Below are positions 1 through 9,462 of a stretch of 28,871 nt of DNA, piece by piece. The notes beneath the pieces were generated by a model that saw only the letters and a program-made list of their open reading frames with translations, was not told where the DNA came from and did not search any database. The first letter of the stretch is position 1. Every line of letters starts with the position of its first letter. Position numbers and translations under genes: made by a program. Origin of the DNA: Brachionus koreanus (taxonomy: Eukaryota > Rotifera > Eurotatoria > Ploima > Brachionidae); NCBI GenBank assembly GCA_016987375.1, contig PJRA01000016.1, positions 1,484,402 through 1,513,272 of the forward strand, in the 5' to 3' direction.

Positions 1-723
1 TTTGAGTTAGAATTTAGAAATAGAAAAAAAACATCGTTTTCAAAAAAAAAATAGGACTTAGACATTAGAAACTGAAAGTGATGAATGAAATTTCTCGAAA
101 ATTTAAAGAAAAAGATATTAGAATGATTACCATCTTATTTGAAAAACTGACCTAAAGCATTAGTTTCATTGTCTTCATGGAATTTATTCTAGTGTCCTAA
201 TAAATGACATTACTGAAAAAATTAGAAGGAATGATGTTAGTTAGATTTATCTAATAATTTGAATATTAAAATAAAGGAAGTTTGGTGAATTTTCTCCATG
301 AAGACAATGCAGAATTTTTATGGGTCTAATCATAAATAAGTATCGAAAAGATCTTTATAGTTCTGAAAAAAAAAGTAAAACTCTAAAATATTTATTAAAT
401 TTAAAAAGAATTTAAAATCAAGCTTTAATTTCATTAAAAATAATAAAAGAGATTAAGATGAAAATTAAATCAAAATTTTGAGAATAGTTTTAAAACAAGA
501 AATTAAATCAGATCCAGTTGAAACTTTTATTTCAACCTAAACAAAAAAGAAAAAATGTTCAATATCCGGTAGGGCTTTCAAAAGATGAAAAAAATAAAGT
601 AAAAAAATCATGTTTTAGTTGTTTTTTTAATAATATAATTGAAGGTTATTTTTTAAATTTTAATTCTTAATAAAAGAAAAAGTATTTAACTCAAAATTAG
701 TAGTACTAGTCTTGCTGCGACAC
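1..723. other. AT-rich non-coding DNA
   Basis: No open frame of coding character is visible on either strand. The only structure is a 15-bp inverted repeat pair, listed separately at 167-309. The last part, near 660-723, should hold the 3' trailer of the LINE remnant that follows on the minus strand. Confidence 0.5.
167..309. repeat. Perfect 15-bp inverted repeats 113 bp apart
   Basis: CATTGTCTTCATGGA at 167-181 is the exact reverse complement of TCCATGAAGACAATG at 295-309. The arms are more GC-rich than their surroundings, so chance matching of AT-rich sequence is a weaker explanation. The span of 143 bp fits a small non-autonomous element or a hairpin, but I see no clear target-site duplication. 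The nature of the element is unresolved. Confidence 0.45.
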
Positions 724-1140
724 CTAACATGTAGATTGTCTAAGCCCATCACGGCCAATTGGCCGTGTAGAGCTGTAGCAGCCGATTCCATTGAACTTAC
801 CTAAAGCCATTTTAAAATTAGCGGTTGTTTTGGATTTCACCACATTTTCTGGCAACTTATTCCAATGCGGAACTACTCTGTTTGAGAAAAATACATGTCT
901 GGCATTTACTACAGCCGCAAAATAGTTTCTAATTTGAGCTGGGAAACTTTCTCTCTGGACTCGGATGCTATTTCCTATTAACGCCCCGGCTGGTTCCTTG
1001 TTTTTTGATTTTTTCACTAGATTCTTGACCAAGCTTACCTTTTCTATTACAATCTTCCCCACAGTCTTTTCTCTAGTGTTGGGGGCCGGCCAAGTGTAAC
1101 CATAGCAGACAGCTTACTTAAGCACAAAGAGCTGCGTAAG
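724..1140 (-). mobile_element. Decayed LINE (non-LTR retrotransposon) RT C-terminal tail
   Basis: The minus-strand frame ending at 724 carries the motif typical of the end of jockey/CR1-type reverse transcriptases. The pattern is NYFAAVVNARHVFFSNRVV, then PHWNKLPENVV, then NFK; in these elements FFxxRVVxxWNxLPxxVV is the standard closing signature. Just upstream, in another frame (about 1060-1130), TLGRPPTLEKRLWG resembles the 'LGLPTLEERRxRGDL' segment that precedes it in intact elements. The frame change, the lost intervening sequence and the absence of any upstream RT core mark a 5'-truncated, frameshifted relic. It is clearly richer in GC than the flanks, as expected for an inserted coding fragment. 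Assignment to a LINE is confident; the clade is not. Confidence 0.75.
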
Positions 1141-1232
1141 CAATGTTCTAAAAACTGTCTATAGATTATTGTGTTTATGGACATCAGATTTTGTGTTGGC
1201 ATTAAAATGTTGAAAAGTTTTAAAACTATCAT

Positions 1233-1574
1233 TATATCATTGATGAAAAAAAATATTTTTAATAAAAATTTTCTACAAAGAAAGGTAATCTCCTTTATGT
1301 CTGGTCAAAAATATGATAATTAAAAATTTTCTAAAAAAAGTCATCTGGTTATTCGAATATTAATTCGAAGATTAGATTCTAATTTAATTTTATGTAGAAT
1401 ATTAAAAAAATATTATATAATATTTAAAAAAAATTTATTGATTCTGCAGTGTATTTTGCAGTGTTAGATCTATGTCGGTTTAATTACAAATTAATCAATA
1501 TTTTAATAGATAAAGTGATGAAATAAATGCATCAATACATTTGAAAAAAAAAGTTAAAAAACAGTAAATATCTT
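1233..1574. other. Non-coding spacer
   Basis: AT-rich sequence between the LINE remnant and the 3' end of the lectin gene. No coding frame, RNA gene or repeat is apparent. It should include the 3' UTR of the minus-strand lectin gene. Confidence 0.4.
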
Positions 1575-2529
1575 TTAGTATGAATATTCACATATTCCGT
1601 TAGATCTAACATTACATCCAGTTATAATCAAAAGCGAATTTGGAGTAAAATAATAACAAAAGCATCCAGTAAATGTCGTCAGTATACCTGCATCGAAATA
1701 TGATGTATTGATTTGATTTAAATTCATCCATTGATAAATTCCAATGACATCGTATTTTGCGTATACCTTAGAAAAAAAATTAGATATTTTTTTGTAAATT
1801 AGCTTTTTCGTACCCATGTACGCTGATTTCCACTTATTGACGTGAGGTTTCTTGAAATAGTCCGAAAAAAATCAAATTTCTCATTGTTATCAGCAATTAA
1901 TAATGTCGCATTCATCGATGAACAATAGTCGACATACTCTTGCCATCTATAAAGAACAGAAAATGCTTTGTAGCACACATCTTTAAAGGGCAGCCAGCCA
2001 TCTCTACAATATACACATTTATTCTGTTTTTTAGAGAAATATCTAAAAATTTAAAAAAGTATAATTTTGAAAAATATAATATTTTTTTTTCAAACTTATT
2101 GCTATCAATGCAAGAACAAATATTCCCATTACAAGTGTAATCAGCAATAGTAGTTGTGATTGTGGTTGATGAAGTTGTTACAGTTGTTTGTGGAACAGAA
2201 ATCTTTTTCCTGTAAATAAATGAATCCTTTCTCAAAAGAATATCGGATTGAGCCAAATTTTTAGAAGAGTAAAGCTCACAAATTGAATTCATTTTTTTAA
2301 ATGACAAAATCATACAGTCCATTTTTTTGGAGCAAATAGATGCACATTTAAGTAGACTAATGCTTTGAATTGAATAAAATGAATATGCATTCTTAAATTG
2401 ATCGGAAAGAGTCAATTCAAAAGAACCATTTGTTTGAATTTTTTCAAATTTTTTTGTTTCTTGACCACTGTATTCGAAACACTTGATTATGAGTATGATT
2501 GAAATAAAATTTTTTTTCAAAGATTTCAT
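1575..2529 (-). CDS. Secreted apple/PAN-like plus C-type lectin-like domain protein
   Basis: Three exons: 2529-2096, 2042-1814 and 1766-1575. The introns are 53 and 47 nt, both GT-AG, and the product is 284 residues. The ATG at 2529 is chosen because MKSLKKNFISIILIIKC gives a proper signal peptide; an in-frame upstream ATG at 2598 adds a polar leader that would bury it. Residues of about 55-110 (LLKCASICSKKMDC, then CELY) look like a PAN/apple half-domain. A Thr-rich linker follows (TTVTTSSTTITTT), then a short Cys pair region. The C-terminal half reads as a C-type lectin-like domain: CVYCRDGWLPFKDVCYKAF at the start, RTWVYAKYDVIG after the second splice, and a closing CNVRSNGICEYSY with the typical C-x-ICE end. 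The canonical calcium-site EPN/QPD and WND motifs are not seen, so sugar binding is uncertain. The protein is probably extracellular, in adhesion or recognition. Confidence 0.72.
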
Positions 2530-2948
2530 TCTCTTTACTTTTATTAAATAAAATAATTCTATTTTATTGAATAAATAATTACATATATTTATATTCAAAG
2601 ATGATTTTAAAATGTCAATATGTTTTTTTTATGAAATAATTTTTTTTTTTTCTTAATGTTTTTTTTAAGTATTTTCTTTATTAATTTTTTAATAAATTTA
2701 CATGAAATTTAATAATATTATTTTTTGAAATATTTTATTTTATGAAGCTCTTATAAGTAAATAATTTTTTTTAAATCTATGTCATTTATTGTGCTTTACT
2801 AATAAGTTTTAAAAATTTAATTTTTGCTTAGCTTATTTTTTATCCTAGGAAATAAAGAATTAAACTCGTTATTCTCGAATTAAAAAAATTTTGCTTATGA
2901 TCACATGCAGACGTATTAGATCAAGTTCAAAACGATTAGTTTCCATTA

Positions 2949-3152
2949 ATGCGAGTAAATCACATCACATGCTGAATTTTTTTGACGTTATTTTTCCAGC
3001 ATGCCCAAATCAACTTAAAATTTCCCAAGGTTAGCAAAGTGATGAACTCATTGGGTGAGATCGACACAAAGCATTGCATCGAAAAATTTAGAGAAAAAAT
3101 TCAAAGTATTTCTGCAACCTCGCTCAGCGATCTTGAACCATCATCATTTTGA
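2949..3152 (+). CDS. Possible small two-exon protein or gene fragment
   Basis: Within an AT-rich desert there is a patch of near-normal base composition. Exon 1 would be only ATG CGA (2949-2954). A 45-nt GT-AG intron (2955-2999, ending in a good tttttccag acceptor) then leads into a 51-codon exon ending in TGA at 3152. The predicted 52-residue product contains KVMNSLGEIDTKHCIEKF and SATSLSDLEPSSF, with a balanced amino-acid composition unlike random AT-rich translation. I do not recognise the family. It could equally be the 3' exon of a gene whose 5' part I cannot place, or a relic of a mobile-element ORF. The start is the weakest part of the model. Confidence 0.3.
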
Positions 3153-5249
3153 TTTTTTTAACCATTGAGAGTTCAATCCAAAGCTATAGAAAAAAATAAT
3201 TTTTTTTTAGATTTAAATAATTTTTTAAAAACTATAGATAAATTTTTAATAAAAAAAATATATGTGTTACTTTTTAGAATAAATTTTTTTTTAAACAAGA
3301 TTAATAAGAGTCATTTTTAGAATATATTTATATTATTAGAATAATTAAGTTAGTCTGTGACTAATTTTTTTTTATAATTGAAATTTCTATTCAATTTAAG
3401 ATAAATTCAAGTAATAAAAAAAGTCTAAAAAAGAAAGGAAGTCCTTTGGCTCGACCACCAAGAGTTAAGTTTTTATTAAATTAATAAAATATTTATTTAT
3501 TAAATTAAAGTAAATTGGTTCGTGATTTTTGACCTAAGAAATCACCAAAACTGCTCTCAGTCTCATGAAAATCATAAAATTGCACTATTTTAAAATTACT
3601 CATATTCAATTTTCAATTATTAAAAAATTATTTAAAAAAAAAACAGATCATCACTGTATGTTTTTTTCTATCATATGTTACTTCAAAAGTTAAAAATCTA
3701 TTAAGATATATTTTATTGAAGAAAGTAAAGACATTAGAGAAAAAAAAGAGAAAATTACGCAAAAAATGAAAAAATATATAAAAACAGAGCTCTATTTTTG
3801 ATTGTTCTAGTGATAAAAATCAGAAAATTTACAATTAAGATAATTTTTAAGATAAATTAAGCATATGGTTAGGAAGTTGAACTCAAAACTATAATTTTTT
3901 AGCAATTATTGTCCTCATAAAAATTTTAGAATCAAAAATCAAAGAAAAATTGGCTTAAAAACCTATTCGCTTCTTTGACAATGAGATTTTTTTGTTAAAA
4001 ATGCTTATTCAAACTTATTCTATTTGACAAGCTTAAAAATAGTAAATTAGGATTTGTGAGATTTAATGAAATTTAAAGACACTTAAAAATTATTAGTTTT
4101 TAAAAACTCATTTTTTGAAAAGATAACTATCTAATTCATCATTGTTTTTCAAATTAATATTAAAATGTAATTAAATTTTTTTTGTTGTTATCGGCTACAA
4201 CAAATTATGTTCAGGTAAATTAAATTTTAAGAGAGAGAAAGAGAGAAAAAAAAAGAATTTTGTTTACCATTTTAGACAAAATTAAATAAGTTAAATATTT
4301 AGAGCATTTTTACCGAATGTTCACAATATAAATTAATTACAAATATCCAAGTCTGTTATTTTTTCTTATTAAAAAAATGACGACATTTGCGCCATATGAA
4401 ATTTATTTCGTTCATAAGACTAGAATTAATTTTTTTTTTTGTTGCTCTATCAAAATCTTGAGGCCAAGAGATTTAGTTAAATATGGGCACCAATATTTAC
4501 ACAAAGAGAACACAGGCCTTATTTTTTTGTCATTTGTCATTTTTTTCTTTGTTAAAATAAAAATATTATATCAAAAATAATATCAAGTTTTTTTGAAAAT
4601 TTCAATAGATTTAAAAAAATATAGGCTCATAATTACGGCCAAAATGTATCAAACAGAGATCTAATTGTGTATTTCAAATGTTAATTAGGGGGATTTATCT
4701 AAATTGAATAGTTTGATCTAGCTATGGGACTTGTTTTTATTATGCAACATAGATAGTTTTTTAGTTTATCATAGTTAGTATTTCTCACCTACTCTGAATT
4801 AAATCCAAAAATCAAATATTAGCTAAGCTTTGTTTCTCAATTGAATTTATTTTATTAAAAAGCCAATTTTTTAAAATCTAGAAAGTGATTAAATAGATAC
4901 ACAGATGGATGCCGTTTCAAGTCAGTAATAGAAAAATATGATAAACAAAATATGTACAGTTTAGACGCCAAAAGTATTTTATTTTAATTTTACATTTATT
5001 TTTTGGGTTAAGCTTTCCAAGAATGTTTGATTTTTTTTGTTTCTATTTTAGAGTCAATTTTAATTGATTATTATTTTATTTTTTCTCTATTGAATATTCA
5101 AAAAATAAATTTCTATTTACTTAAACTTAGTTAAAATATCACATTGTTTGTATTTTAATTAGATTTTTTTTAGCATCAACTTCAAGGAAAAATATCAAAT
5201 TTCGATTTAAATTCATTTGAAATTGAAATTTCCGATTTGCACACATTTC

Positions 5250-5257
5250 TATAAATA
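5250..5257 (+). promoter_or_regulatory. Candidate TATA box for the LRR gene
   Basis: TATAAATA about 160 nt upstream of the LRR protein start, followed by an unusually mixed-composition stretch (CATCGGTTAGTTGAAGCGG) where transcription could start. TATA-like strings are common in DNA this AT-rich, so the support is mainly position. Confidence 0.25.
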
Positions 5258-5391
5258 TTCATCGGTTAGTTGAAGCGGAAAATATTTTCTACTCTAAATC
5301 TTTATTTATTTAGCCGTTCATTCATAAATTTGTTTGACTAGATTTACCTTGCCGGAACACTAAGATAAACTAACTTTAATTTAGATAAAAA

Positions 5392-5403
5392 ATGAATGGA
5401 TAG
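5392..5403 (+). promoter_or_regulatory. Minimal upstream ORF (Met-Asn-Gly-stop) ahead of the LRR gene
   Basis: ATG AAT GGA TAG lies 9 nt before the LRR start codon and in the same frame. Two more upstream ATGs are out of frame. One, at 5396, opens an 18-codon ORF; the other, at 5406, opens a 70-codon ORF that overlaps the main gene. If the transcript begins near 5280 as the TATA candidate implies, ribosomes would meet three ATGs before the one at 5413. This could dampen or regulate translation. A transcript start between 5407 and 5412 or a 5' splice would remove the problem. Confidence 0.4.
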
Positions 5404-5412
5404 CGTTGGCAA

Positions 5413-7038
5413 ATGGCAAATATTCTCTTCATCCAAGCAATATATGTCTTTCTGATCCATTCGAGCCTTTCCACATGCCCCTACTACATCGACATATTCA
5501 ATTGTGTGAACATCAACTGCAATGGAAACAAAAACCTTACCGAAATATCCTCATCAATTGCCGACTTAGTTCAGTACGAGTTCAAGCCGGTCAATTTGCT
5601 CTGCTCATTGGATCTTAGCAACACTGGTATTGTCCAAATAAGCTCGAAAATAACCCAAAATTTAGACAAAATTATTCAAAATCTAGCTGAACAAAATGTG
5701 AAACAAAAATCGACTATTATAAAAATTTCATTTTCGAACATAAATCAAATCAGATTACTTAACACAACAGCCAATTTGGCGTTTTTTATCTACGACTCTA
5801 AAATAGATTTCATAGAGCCAAAGAGTTTTAGAAATTTAAAACTCGAGCTTTATCTAATGAATGTTAGCTTTACAATTTTAAATTGGGTTAATTTACTAAA
5901 CGAGGCTAGATTAAAACTGTTAAATATTAGAGAAGTTCAAGTTGGTAAATCAGCTTTTTATGACTTGGAACCAATTGGCACTGTTAAAGATCTTAAGCTT
6001 TACAACATGTTTATTCCGATCCTAGACGAAAAAGAATTTTTGTTTCCTTTAGTAGGCTCAGTTGAACAGCTTGAAATAGTAAATTGTTCACTGACAATAA
6101 TTAAAAGCTCATTTTTAAACAAATTTAAAAAAGTTAAATATTTAACTTTGTCTTCAAATAATTTGACCAAAATAGATGATTTTTTGTTTCAGAATCTTGA
6201 TGATTTGGAATTTTTGGATCTAGATGCAAATCCAATTGAGTTCATACATCCAAGAGCGTTCAATTCTCTTAAAAAACTTCGCACTTTATCAATAAATTCA
6301 AATTTTTTAAAATTTTCCCTATACGGCTATCAATGGTTGTACAATTCTCTTGAACTAGTGACACTAAATGATCTAAGTCTAAGAAATCCAATAACAGTTT
6401 CTAATTTTTGTACTCTTTATCAAATTGTACGATATCTAAATCGAATAAATCAAAATTTAATTGGAAATAGATTTGTAAGCGATCAATATGGGATTAATGA
6501 CAGGCGTTTAAAACTGTTCAGTATTGATCAAATAGACATAAGTCTAGCTGTGCTGTTCAAGGACAAAAATTTGTTCTGTTCAGTTTATTTTGTATGCATT
6601 TATGCCAAAAATTATTCAAGTATATACTTGTACACATGGTCTCTGGAGTATTTTGTTGTATGCCCGGAGGTTTTGTCGCTCAATGATAACATCGAGTTCA
6701 TTTGCGAATTTGATAGAAAAGTTGATCAGTGCAGCCAAAGCTTGCAAGTTAGGTCCCAAAGCAACGAAAACATTTCTGACCAGACACATGATCTTTCATT
6801 GACAACTTTTTTTGCCAAATTTAATTTACTAATTTTCATAATTAGTTTTGTCTTGGTTTTGACAGCTTTTGTGCTTGTATTTTTTCTATTTATTTCATTA
6901 ATTAGAAAAAGGTATATGTCTCACAAGTCCAAGAGAAATAGATTGAAAAATAGAAGGCAAAACCAACAATGGCTAAATTATTCATTAGACTCTGAATACT
7001 ATGTTGTTCTAATGAATAAAAAACATGTCAAAATTTAA
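5413..7038 (+). CDS. Leucine-rich-repeat single-pass membrane protein
   Basis: A single uninterrupted frame of 541 residues. It opens with a signal peptide (MANILFIQAIYVFLIHSSLS), followed by a Cys-containing N-cap (CPYYIDIFNCVNINC). LRRs are clearest at about residues 215-300: VEQLEIVNCSLTIIKSSF, VKYLTLSSNNLTKIDDF, LEFLDLDANPIEFIHPRAF and LRTLSINSNFLKF. More diverged repeats lie before them. A Cys-bearing membrane-proximal region (about 375-450) may form a C-cap. A transmembrane helix lies at about 471-497 (LLIFIISFVLVLTAFVLVFF). A 45-residue basic cytoplasmic tail follows, with Lys/Arg clusters and no TIR or other signalling domain. The lack of introns contrasts with neighbouring genes and might reflect a retrocopy or a lineage-expanded family. 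Architecture suggests a cell-surface binding or adhesion protein; the ligand is unknown. Confidence 0.82.
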   Translation: MANILFIQAIYVFLIHSSLSTCPYYIDIFNCVNINCNGNKNLTEISSSIADLVQYEFKPVNLLCSLDLSNTGIVQISSKITQNLDKIIQNLAEQNVKQKSTIIKISFSNINQIRLLNTTANLAFFIYDSKIDFIEPKSFRNLKLELYLMNVSFTILNWVNLLNEARLKLLNIREVQVGKSAFYDLEPIGTVKDLKLYNMFIPILDEKEFLFPLVGSVEQLEIVNCSLTIIKSSFLNKFKKVKYLTLSSNNLTKIDDFLFQNLDDLEFLDLDANPIEFIHPRAFNSLKKLRTLSINSNFLKFSLYGYQWLYNSLELVTLNDLSLRNPITVSNFCTLYQIVRYLNRINQNLIGNRFVSDQYGINDRRLKLFSIDQIDISLAVLFKDKNLFCSVYFVCIYAKNYSSIYLYTWSLEYFVVCPEVLSLNDNIEFICEFDRKVDQCSQSLQVRSQSNENISDQTHDLSLTTFFAKFNLLIFIISFVLVLTAFVLVFFLFISLIRKRYMSHKSKRNRLKNRRQNQQWLNYSLDSEYYVVLMNKKHVKI

Positions 7039-7540
7039 TGTAAAAATATTTTAAAAGAAAAGCTTTTTTTCTCGACTTTAATTCAATTAAATTTGATTTT
7101 AAATGAAATGCTTTGTCTAAAGAAACACAGATTATTGTTCATTCTAATTATTAATTAAAAATTTTATTATTAATAAATGTTTTTGTTCAACTAAATTTTT
7201 ATCTAAATAGGCTTTAAAGTGCTTGATTAATCCACAGTTTGTTCCCCTCAAAGGAACTGTGACAATTGCCTCTTGTTTCGTTCAGTTGAAAATTTCAGTT
7301 GTTTTCATCCCACTTTTTATCCTAACAAATCTGATTGTGCTTATTCATTATTTCATATATTTGAATAACATCACCTCCGTTCTTTTTGTGCCTCTTTATA
7401 ATTAACCCTACAAATCTCTCAACACATTGATAATTTTAGATAAGAGAATAAAAAAGAGAAATAAAAAAAAATTATTCGTACTATTTTCAACTTTTATTTT
7501 TCTCTAATGTACGATATTTAGCAATAATGTATTGGCAAAG

Positions 7541-7756
7541 TAAAATTTTTGATCAAATTTCATTTTTAAAAAAATGATCAAAACATTTTAAATGCGCAAT
7601 TAAATTTCAATGCATTTTTATAAATCAAAATCCTTTTTCAAAAGTCTAAATAAAGCTTTGAAATATTACAAAATTTCAAAAATCTGCGATGAAATCTAAT
7701 TGCCCATTTAAAATATTTTGATCATTTTGAAAGATGGAATTTGATCAAAAATTTTA
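7541..7756. mobile_element. MITE-like element with ~80-bp terminal inverted repeats and TA ends
   Basis: The left arm (about 7541-7620) and the right arm (about 7678-7756) are imperfect reverse complements over roughly 80 bp. Both outer ends read TAAAATTTTTGATCAAATT in the inward direction. Matching continues through the segments around ATGATCAAAACATTTTAAAT and GCAATTAAATTTCA with scattered mismatches. That leaves a loop of about 60 bp. TA flanks each end, as expected for the TA target duplication of Tc1/mariner-type transposition. There is no transposase frame inside, so it would be a non-autonomous hairpin element. Assignment to the mariner superfamily rests only on TA and is tentative. Confidence 0.7.
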
Positions 7757-8176
7757 TAGATATGAAATTGATATATTTAAATAAATATAGCAAAAAATCA
7801 GCCAAAGCCTAGTATATTGGACTTTGAAAAAGCAGTAAATGTTGAAAAATTTTATCCCAAATGCAATTAGGATGAATGATGAGGATTTTTATTTTAGCTA
7901 AAAAAATTTGAAAAAAGTTGCTGAAAAGGATCTAATCAAAACTTATAGAGAATATGCACAATTTAGAAAGGCGATTAGATTTTTTGAAGTATTTATCATT
8001 CGCCACTTTATAAGACACAATTTATATAAAAATCATTTATATCAGTTATCGCATAAGTTCTTAAATTAATAATTTTACATTAATCGCTTTATTAAAAAAT
8101 TATAAAAGAGATTTAATAAATAATGAAGTTTTTTACTATTTTCAGTATATTCATTTTTTATTATTAATCGTATTAC

Positions 8177-8383
8177 CTTGTTCGATATTGCAGCATCATA
8201 TATTCAAAGAGAATTTTCTTTTGGACATGCTTTTAAAAGCTTCTCTTCCATGTTTGCTTAAATTACAACGCTGTCTCCAAAGAGATGTTTTAAATCTTTT
8301 CTTGTTCGATATTTTTAGATTTATTCACCAAAGCTTTTTTTTGATTTAAGATTTTGTTTTGATTTGTTGCAACATCGTACAAG
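8177..8383. repeat. Second candidate TIR element (207 bp)
   Basis: CTTGTTCGATATTGCAGC at 8177-8194 pairs with the reverse complement of 8366-8383 (CTTGTACGATGTTGCAAC), with 3 mismatches in 18. A further direct copy of CTTGTTCGATATT occurs inside at 8301-8313. The interior includes a short coding-like minus-strand stretch. These arms are not low-complexity, so the match is unlikely to be trivial. The element type is unknown. Confidence 0.4.
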
Positions 8384-8615
8384 TAAATATGCTTGATTTA
8401 ATAATTCAGCTAAAAATTCAATTATTGATAACTGTTTTAATTTAAATATTTAAATTGATAAAATAAGATTTTTTATATAAAAGTTTATTCATATAAAAGT
8501 AATTAACTTTTATCATTAAATTAATAAATTCTTACAAATTAAAACAAATTTAAAAAAAATTTATACAAATTAAAGTTACTCTGAGTGATATGATATATCA
8601 ATCAACTAACAAAAA

Positions 8616-9251
8616 TTATAAAATTTCAAGAGTACCAATCATTTTAACTTTGTACCAAGGCTTGGTAAAAATTCCATAATTATAGCGTTCGGCTTGAATG
8701 AAATCATAAGTGCTCGAAGACTTGATTACTTGAGCCATTCGATTCCAACATAATGAATCCTCAATTACTATACCAGTATTGGACATGGAAACTTTATCTC
8801 TACCATGCATGGACATTTTTTTGTTCTCCTCTCTCATATGTTTGTAATACCACCATCCGGTATTGTCTATTTTTCTCGGATAAAGTCTAAACCAAATTTG
8901 AGGAATTTGACCCGAAGTAGCTTTGAATTCTCCAATTGCAAAAAGCGTAAAATTTAAAGGTATATTGTCAATCATAGCTTCACAAGTTTCATTACCATTT
9001 TTACTTAAGAAATTAAATGAAAAAAATCCATTAAAAAATTGTCTAAGTTTTTCTTACGAATCACAAAATAATTGATTTTTTGCAGCGTTAAATTGACATT
9101 TTGTATTTTTTAAATAAACTAGATTAAAAAAAAATCAAAAGAAATAACTATGAGAATAGACTGACAAAACGAACTTACAAGTGCTATTTTTGGTTAATAC
9201 TAAGCTAAAAAATGTAATAAAAATCAAAATTTTGAAATTCAAACCGAACAT
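8616..9251 (-). CDS. Orphan secreted protein, 173 residues, three exons
   Basis: Exons 9251-9179, 9118-9058 and 9003-8616, with 60- and 54-nt introns that have textbook gtaag donors. The two small exons give a clean signal peptide (MFGLNFKILIFITFFSLVLT) directly after the ATG at 9251. They also give a Cys-bearing N-terminus (NTKCQFNAAKNQLFCDSKNG), which strongly supports the splicing. The mature part is rich in aromatic residues (IWFRLYPRKIDNTGWWYYKH, LCWNRM, KPWYKV). It has four cysteines and three N-glycosylation sequons (NST, NET, NFT), and no transmembrane helix or GPI tail. I do not recognise the family. A compact extracellular beta-rich domain is plausible from the spacing of aromatics, but this is inference. 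The gene is head-to-head with the coiled-coil gene at 9463, 211 bp apart. Confidence 0.75.
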
Positions 9252-9462
9252 AATTAATTTTGTAATTTTAAAAAATAAATTTTAAAATTGTCGAATAGTT
9301 TGAAAATAAATTTAAGCTTGAAATTTTTGAAGTCAATCTGCAGCCATTTAATAAAAATATAAAAAAAAAAATTCAAGACTAAATTCAGGTCTTTAGCTTA
9401 AAATTTTAAATTTGCTAAAAGCATGCTTTAAAGTAAAGATAATTAAAGTAATTTAATCGAAA

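Larger units (their letters stand above)
2530..5391. other. Long AT-rich intergenic region
   Basis: About 2.9 kb, mostly low-complexity A/T runs, with a GA-rich tract near 4231-4256. The only coding-like patch is a small two-exon ORF at 2949-3152, listed separately. Near 3422-3484 a short plus-strand frame reads KKKGSPLARPPRV before a stop; this is suggestive of a decayed coding fragment but too short to identify. The 67-codon frame at 4377-4580 is not convincing: it is rich in homopolymer-derived residues. A candidate TATA element for the following gene lies at 5250-5257. Confidence 0.45.
7039..8615. other. Intergenic region with short inverted-repeat elements
   Basis: About 1.6 kb without a supported gene. 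It contains a strong inverted-repeat element at 7541-7756 and a weaker one at 8177-8383, both listed separately. A 60-codon hydrophobic frame at 7223-7405 lacks homology or splice support. Between 8200 and 8330 the minus strand has a short coding-like frame (SLWRQRCNLSKHGREAFKS) that runs into a stop, perhaps a relic inside the second element. Confidence 0.45.

Noticed and set aside
4231..4256. GA-rich tract considered as a regulatory element
   Set aside because: It lies more than 1.1 kb from the nearest supported start and looks like ordinary low-complexity sequence.
4377..4580. 67-codon plus-strand frame
   Set aside because: It is dominated by residues from T and A runs (strings of Phe and Lys) and lacks any recognisable motif.
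7223..7405. 60-codon hydrophobic frame downstream of the LRR gene
   Set aside because: No signal of homology, no splice partner and no promoter context. Hydrophobic translations arise easily from T-rich DNA, and it probably lies in or near the LRR 3' UTR.
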